A DNA stretch of 64,000 nt from Lates calcarifer (Eukaryota; Chordata; Actinopteri; Centropomidae), in the NCBI RefSeq assembly GCF_001640805.2, contig NC_066842.1, forward strand, positions 25,323,198 through 25,387,197, read 5' to 3'. The notes under the pieces were generated by a model. It did not search any database. It was given only the letters and a program-made list of their open reading frames with translations, and was not told the origin of the DNA. Shown piece by piece: positions 48,785 to 61,135 of this stretch (position 1 is the first letter of the stretch; every line of letters starts with the position of its first letter). Made by a program: the position numbers and the translations under genes.

Positions 48785-51700
48785 ATTTTGGCAAACCTGA
48801 GATGTTCCAGTTGCACAATACTATACTAATGCTATATGGGACATTTTTGCAGTTAGTCCACAAGACATCAACACTGACTCTCTGTGAATGCTCAACAAAT
48901 GTTTCAGAATGTTTAGAAAGTTAAAGTCTGCAGTAATTAATACCACATTACTTTAAATAGTGCCTTAGGCCTTTATTTAGCTCAGCTGCAGAAGTTAACA
49001 GGCCTGTATTAGAGGCAGAGCTTCACTGTGAAACATTTGCAGACATACCACATGTAATGATAGCTGGACGGGATTAAAGAATCAGATCCCACCATTGTGC
49101 CAGTTTGAACCCTGTAAAACATACCAGGTACATTTATTTAAGATACTCTCTTAAAGCAAATTGCACAACAGTAGGAGGTACCAGGAGTTTATCCACCTTT
49201 ATTTGTTTGTGTTTACCACACCCTTGGCTATTATCAGAGTTTATTTGGGGAAAGTATTTTCATATTAACACTAGAACAAATGACTGTCTGGAATGTGAAA
49301 TGGTTGGGTGAAATTAGACAGTTCTCCTCCGTCACAGGGCGTTTTAGCCCAGCCCACAACTATTGCGTTTTGTTTCAGTTTCACTGTCCTCATCAACCTC
49401 ATTCTCAGCAACAGCTGGTTTTAGCAGAAATACTCTGATAAACCCATCGTACACGACATACCTGGCATCAAATGACGACAGTAAAAGTTAGTTACTGGCC
49501 AGTGAGTGAGTATTGGATGCTAATGTTGCTCCATATTTGTTGTATGTAGAGGCAGTTTGCTAAAGTTTGATAATATAGCAATGTTGTGTTTCGAACTGTC
49601 ACAGCTGTCACCCTCAAGTGGCCAAAAATCAGTTAGTACAACAAACAAAAAGCCAAAGAGAAAGCCTAATGTTTTTCCAAGGATTTAATGCTCAGTGTTT
49701 GAACCGTCTCCATGTCGTCCTGTGTTTATTTATTCTGGTTGTGAGTAGCTCTTCTGTTTCCTTAGTGAATTAAAACACATTCTAAAACAAACTCATTTGG
49801 CACAAGTTTTCTTTATATCAAATTTATTAGTGTGAAATTTTATTTTCATAGAGATCATATGGGGTATGGAACTGGGACACAGGGCTGGTTTAGCCTCACA
49901 CACCAGAGCGTATGATGCATTTGAATTACTGGTGCAGAGAACTGGAAAGAGGTTCTCTGACAGACAGAGCCACTGCCAGAGCATAAAGAAACAGGACCTC
50001 AACAGAGGCAACATCCACAATGTGACTGCATTTTTTCAAGGAACAAGAGGTGAACATTTAAAGGAAAATTCCACCATAAATCAGCAGATCCAGCGCATTA
50101 GGCCAGGGTGATTTTTTTTTTTTTTTTTTTTACAAGTAATGTTGAGATTTTGAAGTTTGTTGTGTGGCTTCATGCTCACTGTGATGACAGGTACCTGCTA
50201 ATGTTACATTACAGACGAACATGTAACATAACACAGGACATTAACTGTGTTGAAAGGGTCAGTGAGAGGTAATATGGCTTAAGAGGAGGATCTGTGCTGC
50301 TTTCCTGAGATATGCAGCATGTGGAACAGAGTGTTTAGTACATTGTGTTCTGTCAGTGAGTGAGGTGGAGAGTGTGTGTGTGTGTTTTGGCGCACCATGT
50401 CTTTCTTTTTTTTTTTTTTTTTTTGCATTAATCAGTATCTTCTCAGCACCACAGTGTTGAAAACAGAGAGTTGAAGTGAACTCTCTGCTCACAGTGTTTA
50501 AACAGCAGAGAGAGTTTTCCCTTCTCCTTCCTCCATGTTCACATCATCACTAATAAATCAATTACTAATGAATCAATGTTCCAAATCTGCACTGACATCC
50601 ACTGTCATTTATTGATTAGCTGATCAGTTTTTATTGACTATGGCGGAGATGATCAGTTAAAAACACTGGAGCTTCTATTAGGATAAAAAATAGATTTCAC
50701 TGCTTTTAGGTTCATCCTGGTGTTTTTTAATCTCATTTAACACAAATCTCATATTTTATCAATGGAATTGTGAATTTGGTTCAGTTCTGTTGTTGATGTT
50801 ATAGTGATAAACAAGGAGAGACATGAAGAATATTTTAAGTGAACTGATATCAGTTCCAAAACGTGCTTCAAAATTCACCATTAAATTGGTTTACATGGAG
50901 AGTGAGAGCTACAGAAGCTGCTAACTGTTTACTGAACAAAAAAAAAAACATTTTTTTTCCTTGGGACTGATCTGCAAAACCAATTTATTTGTCTAATTTA
51001 GATCATTTCAAGTAAATGTAACTCAGAACTTTGATTTAAATTCATCAGGGCAGTGGAGCAGAAACAGGTGATATAATTACAGATACATTTTACAGAATCC
51101 TGCAGAAATCATATTCTGTAAACTTTCATGAGGTAGAGCAAAGATTTAAAGAGAAATGATACATTTGAGATGGAGGGAATGTGGTTATGGTTAATTAAAA
51201 GTTGTCTTTAAAATAATAAGAGATAAAGCTAATAAATATAATGAAAATATATTAGGATGTTAAAAAAAAAAACGTGTAATTACAAATTCATCAGTCCACA
51301 CATTTTGGGACTGTAAATTCATTATTTAATTTAATATAGAACATTAGTTATCAGCGGTATCAGAGATGAAACTGAACTTTAATCCATCAATCTGTATATT
51401 TTAAGATGTGTAACAGAAGACAGTGGGTTATTCTTCATTCATCAAATATTCAAGTAAGTGCTGGAAATCCACCTTCACTCCTCCACTGTCTCCCTACACC
51501 ACTATAAAAACAGTGCTGAACATGAACATGGAAAAGAAAACAAGAGCAAATGACCTCAGTCTGAATTTATATGAGGAGAAGTTTTACAAGCACAGAGTTC
51601 ATCCAAAAAGAGGCTTTTATACTTAAACCTGGTTTTGTTTTGTTGTTGTTGATGGACAGTAATGCCACCTAGCACATAACAGTTGAAGTTTCAGTTGGTG

Positions 51701-53405
51701 AAGGATAAAAGATGGAAGTACTTGATTATTATAAATGATGTTAGTGTATATGTTAGTGTATATTTATGTTGATATTTACTGTTTGTTTGAGTTTGTTTGT
51801 GTGGAATAAAGGCGTTTGTTGTTAAGATTGTGAGTCTCTGTTTTGTTTTGTTGATATGAGAAGTGTTTATTACACATGTTGAGAAATCTAAATAAAATCA
51901 TATTTAAAAAATGATTCTGTATTTTTAAGGTAGTAAATGTTTCCCATGTATCTCAGTGTCAGAGATCATCATGTCTGTTTTTATTGTTCTGTTATATGAA
52001 GGACAGTCACTGCAGCTCTTTCACTGTTTCAGCTGCATCATCATGCAACAAGTCTGATGCTGAACTGAACTGAATGGGAAACAGTGGCCACAGTGTGTAA
52101 AATCACATCAAAACAAACAAACAAACAAACAGATTAAATGTACAATAAAATCCATGATTTGCAGTAAAGTGGTCTCAAGGTTTCAGGACTGCTCTAAGGT
52201 CACATGATGGAACGGGGAAAAAAGAAAAATAAGTTCTGCAACAAAATGTGTATTTTTGTGTTTGTTCTTTTGAAAAAGGCTGAAGTGTTACCCTTTGTTT
52301 CAGACAGAAAATCACTGTTTGGTGAAACTGTTCACAACTCATAGATATGCACCAGGCTGCAAACAAACACTGAGTCAGTTTACTCACTGATTCTGGATCT
52401 GCTGTGTGATGACATAAATACCACTGAAGGTTTGTTTGATGCTTCAGACAGGAGATAAACTGACTCTATTTTTGACGCCGTACGCTGAGAGAATTAGAGA
52501 AGGTCAAGAGAACGTGTCGCCACTGATTTCATAAAGTGTCTTAACAGTTAACATGTGGCTCTGAAACGCGTCACTATGTTTAACTATGTCTTGTCCTGTT
52601 GAGTATCGTGCCTTTCAGAGGGTTTAACTGTCAGACCTGTTGGTTTGTTCCGAATGACTGTGATGAATATTTACATGGAACCTTTCACTTTTGCTCTGCT
52701 CCTGTTAACTGAAGGCTGGTTCGAAACCCTGCTGTTTGAGAGAACACGACAAGCAGCACATAATTTAGACTTGAGCACCATCTGCTGGCTGAGGAAAGTG
52801 TCTGTACCTCTACTGACTATTCACTGTGTACTTACTCTGAATAGAAGGAGCCATCAGATTTCATTGTAACCACAAAATGTTTCTTTCCTTTACCATCATC
52901 CTGCAACAGTACTGACATGTGATTAATATTAGTCAGTGTATGGTCTTCCATGTATTGTTCTGAAAGCTGAAATGATCTCACACTGCATATGTGTTGGTGC
53001 ATCATCAATAATAATCAGTGTGACAGAATAAGTGATAGAGATTGGATGCAGGAGTTTTATTTGAAGTAACTGTGATATCCCAGTTAGGTATGTTTAAAGT
53101 TAACGATCAGAATGGCCACTCTATGTGAGTATTTATCATATTACATACTGACCATGAAGTGCAGCCTCTCGGTCTTGAATCCAGCAGGGGACGTTTCCTG
53201 TCATCTTTTCACTAACAATAAATAATAAAGGTATAAAAATGCAGTAATTGGAAAAAAAAATAACAATATTTGATTCACAAACCACAGTGTAACACTGTAG
53301 TTCTGTGATAAGAATTATTATGGAGGAGGAGAAACACTGAGCCTGCAGATGTTATTGTAGAAGAGATGTGGAAAAAAGTACTGGAGGATATGAACAGACA
53401 GTATT

Positions 53406-54038
53406 ATGAAACATGACTCCATATACACTTCTTCATTTCAAGATTTATTTGTGTTATTTGTATTTCTCAGTATAATGAAAAAAATCAACATTGTCATCTT
53501 GTCTGACCTCCTGTGTCCTCATACAGGAACATTACATTTTGGGTTTGCTGCAGCTTCTACTTCATTTTACTACACTCCCTCCTTCATTTTACTGAAAGAC
53601 TTCTTGTCCTTGTTACACCTTTTTGTGCAGTCTAGTGTTAACAAAATCACAATGCACACACTAAATGTAAAAACAAGATGGAAAAAACAAAGCAAAAAAC
53701 AGTTTGGTTACACTTTCATCAGTGTCGATTTAAGTTATGTTTCAGAACTTTTTAAATGCGTAAAACAAACAAAAACATTCACATGGTTGGAAAATGATCC
53801 TGCTTCCTCTTTTCTCATGAAGATGTGTCTCAGTGCAGCTGGTGAATCTGCTGCTGATGAAAACTTTGTTCTGATTGCCTTAAAAGACACCAGAGGTTTT
53901 GACAGAGCGGTGGTTTGTTTCTTTATAAATGTGGTAATACAGACACAGGTCAGGTTCACTGCTCTGATGGAAGCTGCAGACAAAAGATGCTGCAACAGGA
54001 TAACACAAGAAGCCAGAGTACAACAGGAAACCAGATGA
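53406..54038 (+). other. Unexplained 210-codon open frame, no recognised domain
   Basis: Open from ATG to TGA with an AATAAA 11 bases after the stop. The translation has many F/T/S/K residues typical of AT-rich non-coding DNA and no clear domain. A hydrophobic stretch near residues 11-35 could be a signal or membrane segment. I treat it as probably spurious, but its length in AT-rich DNA is unusual. Confidence 0.2.
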
Positions 54039-55832
54039 ATTTACCTTCAAAATAAAAGCTATCTTTGATGATTGGTCAGTGAAGGATTAGAGACTCTTCA
54101 GTGATGTGAAACATCCTCTACTTCGTCTCCTAGACCTCTGTGGGAAGTTGGCAGTTGCACAAAGCTGATGATGAACTGACTGCAGTTCATTTTGAATATT
54201 ACCACGTGATAGAATATTAATCCAGTATTTATCTGGCAAAAAATATTTCATATTAATCTTTACTTACTGTTATTTTTACTGTTTGTTTGTTGTTTTTTGC
54301 TAAAAGCCTTGTAGCTGTAGCTATTTGTATTCTACGAGCTCATGCTGGTGCTATAACTGGCTCATTGTGTAAATTTAATGCATGTACAGAAAATGCCTCT
54401 GCTGAATGCAGATGCTGAACATCTGTGACTCCTGATGAACAAGCCTCCCACTGGTTCTGTTTAACAGACAACACTGATCTAACACCTCCACCTGGGTGGA
54501 GTTGCAGTGAGACAAGAAAGTGCAGGGATCCACTATAGCTAATTGTCTGAGACAGCAGTCGATTAACATAAATAAATAAATGATTAAAAAGGTAGTATTT
54601 TGATTTGATTTTACGCCGCTGCTCAGTCGTGGCGGTTGCTGCTCAGTGAGTTCTAATTTTATGATTCCAGATTCCTCCTTAAATGACAAAACCACTCACT
54701 ACAAATCACGAACTTTATATTATTACCAACTGTTTCCCAAAGCATATACCATAAACCTCCTGGAGCTGGTTGCAGTTCACTCTGGAGCACAGTGAAAAAC
54801 AAATAATCCATCACAGTTTGTCCACAGTTTGTCAGCTCACAATGCAGTTTGGTCTTGAGATCACTGTGGTTGTGCATTCAAGGAAACTCCAACATCCAGG
54901 ACTAGCTTGTTTGCTGCTGAAAAGCTTTGCCTTCAGGGAAACTAAACGCTGCCATTTGAGTAGGAAATCAATTTTAAAACATTTGTAATATAATAAAGCA
55001 TCAAGATACCACAGGATTTGGTACAATAATGCAATGCTTATTAGATATTTGGTGTCCTAAAATATCAATAATGGAGATGAAATGAATTGAACACACAACC
55101 CAATGCCAGTGTTGTCATAATTCATTATGCAGAGGATCACCAGAAATGTATGTGGAAACATGACCTAAAAAAGTGCATACATGTGGTAATTATATCACCC
55201 AAATTATAACTTAACAAACCAATAATATATATATAGTTTGTATGTGTTGGTTAGGAGGTCTGGTGACAAATCATATCAGGTGTTTGACCTGTGTTTATAG
55301 ATTCAATTAGTGAAATTAGGCTTGTTCGGGAATTACGGCTTTATTTTGAAAGGTAAATTCGGAAGTATCACTTTATTCTTTACATTATTGAAACGAGCTG
55401 AGCAAAGTGGGATACCTAAATTAACACTCATCTCCCACTTTCTATGTTCCTTTAAATCTGCAGTAGTATTTCAGTTGGATTATCAGAGGTGGTTCATGAA
55501 ACTGGATCTTCCCTCCACTGTGGACCGGCAGGCGGGAGCATGATGGCAGAGCCGGGCCAGGAGGACGGTTAGCCGCTGATTGATGTTTTCCCGCAGATCC
55601 TGTCGTCTCTCTCATCTGCTGACATGGCAACAAGCATAGTCAAAGTGAACGAATTGATATAACCATGATCGGAAGTGAAGTGGATTCACTTTCAAAATAA
55701 AAGCACGTAAGGGCGATGATAACGTTAAAGAAATGCAACAGTAATAGACTTAAACAAACGTCTGCACCTCCGTAGTTTTTGATGGGGGGGGCATGGGGCA
55801 TTCACAAGCTGCTTCACATACTAAGACAGTCA

Positions 55833-55835
<3 letters not shown>

Positions 55836-55870
<35 letters not shown>
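55836..55870. repeat. (GT)n microsatellite followed by (GGAT)n
   Basis: GT run, then three GGAT units and a G-rich tail, about 280 bp upstream of the spire start codon. Confidence 0.9.
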
Positions 55871-55872
<2 letters not shown>

Positions 55873-56087
55873 ATGGATGGGGGTGGGGGTCTTCAGAAAT
55901 ACACATTTGTTTTACACGTTGATGCTTCACATAGCCCTAAGGAGTTGCAACGTGTAGCTTTTTATTTTTTAAAACTCGGACCGGAAGTTCTGCGTTTACT
56001 GTGGCTAGCTTGACAGTGTTGTGATAACGAGGTGCAGCTGCGGTAGTTGAGGAGCAGTTGACGTTAAGACGCGGAGAGGCAGGAGGC

Positions 56088-56198
56088 ATGATAGCATAAA
56101 TGGCCCCGGTGCCTACAGAGTGAAGAATGGGCTCCACGGCGTCGCAGCTATGGCCAGATCCACCAACAGAAACGCCAAGGACGGGGACTCACGGGTAA
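56088..56198 (+). promoter_or_regulatory. Three upstream start codons in the spire leader
   Basis: Before the main ATG (56150) there are uORFs at 56088-56099 (3 codons), 56100-56123 (7 codons) and 56127-56198 (23 codons). The third has A at -3 and G at +4 and overlaps the main start in another frame. They matter only if transcription starts upstream of them. Confidence 0.55.
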
Positions 56199-56447
56199 CC
56201 GCCCCCACGGACCGCACAGAGACGCGGGACTTGGCCGAGCCCCGGGAACTGTCTCTGGAGGAGGTGCTGAAGTCCTACGAGCAGCCCATCAACGAGGAGC
56301 AGGCATGGGCGGTGTGCTACCAGTGCTGCAGCGGGCTGAGGGTGCCCCGCCCGCCGACCGGGAGAGTGAGCCGGGTGAAGGACCCATCATCCATCCTACT
56401 GCACAGAGACGGAACCGTGTCGTTACAGCAGGAACCCCAACACAACG
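56150..56447 (+). CDS. spire2: spire-family actin nucleation factor, first coding exon (KIND domain start), partial; probably spire2
   Basis: Spire proteins nucleate actin filaments with formins (FMN) on Rab11 vesicles and in oocytes. The exon begins MARSTNRN in a strong Kozak context (G at -3, G at +4) and has a polar, charged leader of about 35 residues. It then gives the conserved KIND-domain start ELSLEEVLKSYEQPINEEQ followed by AWAVCYQCCSGLR. It ends with an incomplete codon at a GT donor (AACG/GTAGG, 56447/56448) after 99 codons. LEEVLKSYEQP is closer to the SPIRE2 form I remember (LEEVLKAYEQP) than to SPIRE1 (LEEILRLYNQP), and SPIRE2 is on human 16q like the other genes here. A frame continuing upstream from GTG at 56120 has no ATG. 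The rest of KIND, the WH2 repeats and the FYVE-like end are outside the window. Confidence 0.85.
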
Positions 56448-59400
56448 GTAGGATGGCTGTCCGATATTTCCCCAACTCCCCTCTGCCCTGTCATCTGTTG
56501 GTTTGTTTGTAATGGCTCTAACACAAAACTCAAGTTTGAAAAAGTAAATTCTAACAATGTGTCCATGCTGTGCAGAGTAGGTCAGCGCCTACAGTTTGAC
56601 TTAACATTGTGTGTAAAATGTCAGGAGCCACTTTTCAATTCGGCGTAAAGTAATATTGACGAATCCAAACTTTCCTCTGGTAAAATCCCGAGTTTTTCAA
56701 CTGGTCCGCGTCATTCCCACTATCTCCTCCTAGTAACGTACTCCGCGGTATTCGGCAGTGAGCATGGTGAACCAGTGTTTATGTTAAAAAAAATGTACTA
56801 AATTGTATCGTGCTTGGTTGACCATATCATTGCGGAATTTAAGAATACATACCAATGTTCCGTGAGAAATTTTGAATTGCGTTTTATCAAGCAGGAAACT
56901 TGAGTGAAAAACAATTGCACTTTAATTTATCCGAATTTCATACGGAGTTTGGTCCACTGGAACGTCCTGTTCATAGGGCAGAAACAGACGCATCGGTGCC
57001 ATCCCGTCCCAAACAACACTACATTCCTGCTTCATCGACCTTCAAATAGATGATTTAACAGTTTTATAGAACCTTTATCTGCCCTCACACAGACAGCGAG
57101 TGTATTCTGAGCCGGACATCTGTGTCGGTATTTTATTGCACTCCCGATGCCAACAAGGATGACTTGTATTATGCCGGTAAACGTTTAATTATTCATTAAG
57201 CACAGCTTCGCCCGAGCATCCCCTATTGCAAAGACTGTTTTGGAGACTTCAAAGGGTGGCTGCAAGCCGTAGATTATTTTACGCAGTCTTCTGGTTGTTT
57301 CTATCACTGGATTTAGCCTGTACCCGCACAACATCCTGCTTAATATCCCACTGTGCGTGAAGTGTTTATGTCCATGCACTGAGGGCTGGGCCCACGAAAC
57401 CTGAACTAGGAATCAGATCCAGTGCAGAGACAACTTCAGCCTTTACAGCTGAGCATAAATCCAATACACCACCACCAACTCAGCCAGGACCTCCCAGTTC
57501 ATGTCATGGATTTATTTGAAAAAATGAAGGTGAAAACTTTTATTAAGTTCATGGGACGCTGTAAATCCTATTGATCTGCTCTAAATATATATTTTTATGT
57601 ATAATATTTGATTTTAGAGCTAAATTCAATCATTTTTGTGATTCTTTCTCAACAACCACTCTGAGGATAATTTGAAACATGTATTCATCTAAATAGTTGC
57701 TGAATGTTTTACAGTAATCAAATAAATGTTTTTAGTCAAGCAAATTTAGTTTTCACTTAGTTTTAACTGTCTTGCGGACAAATTGATGTAATGTTAATGT
57801 TTAATGTAGTTCTGTTACATTTTATTTGGTCCTGTATAAAAAACAGAGTGCCACAGATCTTTAAAAAAGCCCACTGTTTAAGATATTTGGACTAATGTTT
57901 TATTAAAGTCTTGCTTGTAGCGTATTGCACCAAATATGCTGTAAGTCACAGACAGCCTGTCAGAGGTCGTGTTCCGTGCTACTACTGTTGTTCCTTTGCT
58001 CTAAAGCAACGTACAGACTGAGCAGCTGAATTTCTTTGTGCTCAGTCTCTGCCAAGAGGCCAGAGAAGGACAAATACGTGTTAGGAAACATTAGTGAGAA
58101 ATGTGGAAAAGAGCAGGTGTGTGTCATCAAATCTCTGGAATGAAAAAGAGATGAACAAACACCTCTGTGCTGCTGTTCAGCTGTGTCTGACCTTTTTAGA
58201 AATCTTACAAGGGAAAAAATCACAGTTCACATCTCCAGGTGCAGGCAGTCATAATATTCATACTTTGCTGAACTTAAGGTTTAGACTTAAACTTTAAAAT
58301 GATGCCCAGGGACCTACAGTTTTAATTCTCTGTCATATACAGTCCACATAGTTAGTAGTGAGAGATATTAATTGCCTCTGTATTCTCCTCAGTCATACAG
58401 TTATACTGACTTTCAATTGTTGCTCAGTTTGCTCAGGATCCACTGGTCCCCCCTCATGGACCACAGGGGGTACACTGGCACTTATTAAGATCCTGGTGCA
58501 CTATGAAGTTCACAGCTGCAAACACTTAACTGTGATCACTAACCCTCAGCTCTCAGTGGGGACCTGTTCAGTCCTCATTAACACAGTGGTTTATACCAGC
58601 AGCCTGTGTTGGTTTATGCTCTGTTGATCCACATGTAAACACTGTGCATATCAAAGCAGTGGTGCAAATCCCTTAACCAGCATGAAGTGAGTCTGTCTCA
58701 TTATTAATGCAAACTATAGTCAGCTACAGGGCCATTTCAGTTTCTCCAAATTCATCCAGAAACAACATGCTGGTTTTAGACAACTGGGCTGTAGAGGAAA
58801 CCGCTTTTTCATTGATGCAGACCATTTTAATTTATTTGTTTTTATTGGTATGTACTACCTACAAATACTAATGTACAGTAGTGTCACTAAAATCTACCAC
58901 TGGGCCAAATGTCACACAGATAAAACCTGAAAATGTTATCACAATAAATTATCACAATAAATGTCAAAGAATTATTTCTTTCTCTCTCCACAAGGAGACA
59001 ATTGTGGTTTTAAATAGACAGGAACATTTCACCCACACAGAGCATTCAAAACAATTATAGTGAATAAATTCAGCCTAACTAATCTAAAACCTAACCTGCT
59101 GTAGTCCTGCTCACTTTTTTCTTGGTTATGATTATTATTTATCTTTATGCCTCAGTGATGTTTTCAGGTCGTCCATCTCATTCTCACGAACATGATATGT
59201 AGTTGAAATATTTGATGTGGGGCAAGTCAGAACAGGAGGAATAGTACTTCTTTACATCCTGGTGGATTTGTCATGTTCCTGTGTGTTATTGTGTGCACAT
59301 GAATTTTTTTTTTTGACAATTAAAGGCTCAGTTAGTTTCATTCATAAAGATCACTGAATGGAACTACTCATCTCTAAAATAAGTCTTACTGAGTGTGTTC

Positions 59401-60929
59401 ATGCTACTCCATCCTGGGAATGTGAATATACAGAATACTGTAACATTAGTATGCACATCAGGTAGTCTGGACAGCCTGAAATAAATTTCCTGGAAATCTA
59501 AACCTCATCAAGTTGTCTAAGAGTCTCCAGAGGAGGAGGTTAATGTGAATCTGAATATGAGCCTGGATTGAAGCTGCACTACACAGCATTTTAATGTGTG
59601 CTAGCTTATCTTATCTTGTATGTAAACACACACCTGATTTATCATCCTGAGTCTCTGAAACAGATTCACTCTGCTTACCTGATTTAATTTGGATGAAGAG
59701 TTAAAGCCTACAGTAGAGATGGCTGGACTCACCAACACTCCTGCTTACAAGTCTTCTTCTCTGGTATGAAACATGTGAGGTGGCCCTGTAAACAGGAGAG
59801 CATGTGTGCAGTCTGCAGTGACTGTCAGGCCCACTCTTCATCAGAGAGTAGAAATCTGACCACAAACTGAATCATGGTACTGGAATAAACTCATGCAAGC
59901 TAGAAAATATTATTTCCCCTCTATATAAATGGCAGAATCCAACTGCCATTTGGCACGCATTACTTCCTCAGTTAATACTGAATAATGCACAGTGTCGTGT
60001 GTAGTTTCCTGTGTTGGGGACAAATCTTGTGTGTGGCGAAATCTGTTTTTGCTGACTGCACATAAAACAAGCAAAAACCATACCTGACTCAAAGGGCATA
60101 TTGAAATAGTTTGATACTGGCAAATTGTATGACATTAAATGTATGAGAAACAATCTGATCAAAGAGTAGGTGAAGGAAATGTATCTGTTGAGCCATCCAT
60201 TGTTGTACAGAGACATTTCAGTCCTTGCTAAAGAAAAGTATTCATACCCAACCCACTGATGTTTTGAACTTAGACATGTTTGTTCCCATCTCGAGTGCAG
60301 ATCTGTTCTTGTGTGAGTCAGGATAATTTTAATAGAACAGCACCTTCAGCCTCATTAATGGATTTAAGATGAAGTAGGTCTGATAGAAGTCATACTATGC
60401 CTCGTAAAAACTGATTGTGCTCACTGCAGCTGCAATGACTGTGTTGGCGTGAGCGGCTGAAAATCTCCTGATTTGTCATCTAATTAACTTTGGATATCTT
60501 CCTCCTGCACACGCTGTGAACAGTAAATAGAGGGGATCAGAACTGGAGGAACATCAGATCTCCAGTGATTCCTCAGTTTGAAATGAAGCAGGACAAGGCT
60601 GAAGGGCGAGATGATTCACTGGGTGTTTATTTAAAGCTGGATGTCAAAGTCCAGAGGCTTACAGCACCCAAATGTTTTTTTTTTCAGGAGCAGTTTTTAG
60701 CTCACTGATTGTGCATTGTTGAAACATGAGATTCCTGTCAATTTAATTTGCAAGGTTTTCCCAGTACACCAGCTCTCCGCCTCTCAAGAGATCATACAAT
60801 ATCTCTCACATAGAGACAGGCTTTGCTGCATGACAGTCAGTCCATATAACATGCAACTCTAGATCTGAATGGATATCTATACACAACATTAAAATGACCT
60901 GCCTCATATTGTGGAGGTCCCTCTCAAAC

Positions 60930-61135
60930 TAGCTGTGACCCAACAGGGCATGGACCAGGACCTCTGTGGTGTCTGGCACCAGGGCATTGGCAGCAGATCC
61001 TTTAGGTCCTGTGGGTTGTGGAATGGGGGGCCTCTGTGGATCTGGCTTGTTCCAGATCATCCTACAGATGCTGGATCAGATTGGGATCTGGGGATTTTGG
61101 ATGCCAGGTCAACTCTGTGGGCTGTTGAACCGAGA
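60930..61135 (-). mobile_element. Tc1/mariner transposase fragment
   Basis: The plus strand repeats the antisense words of the Tc1 copy at 500-660: GGTGTCTGGCACCAGGGCAT, CAGATCCTTTAGGTCCTGTG and GGGGATTTTGGATGCCAGGT. It therefore holds the C-terminal half of the same transposase family on the minus strand. It is truncated at both ends and broken. Confidence 0.75.

Larger units (their letters stand above)
47239..56149. other. Intergenic stretch between chst and spire
   Basis: Contains duplication copy B (47713-48533), a poly-C/AC tract and homopolymer runs (T18 at about 50111, T18 at about 50406). Otherwise AT-rich. A 210-codon open frame at 53406-54038 and a small GC-rich spot at 55520-55570 are discussed under findings. 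No recognised gene. Confidence 0.5.

Noticed and set aside
57185..57379. 64-codon minus-strand frame
   Set aside because: No motif, no splice context, and lies in the presumed spire intron.
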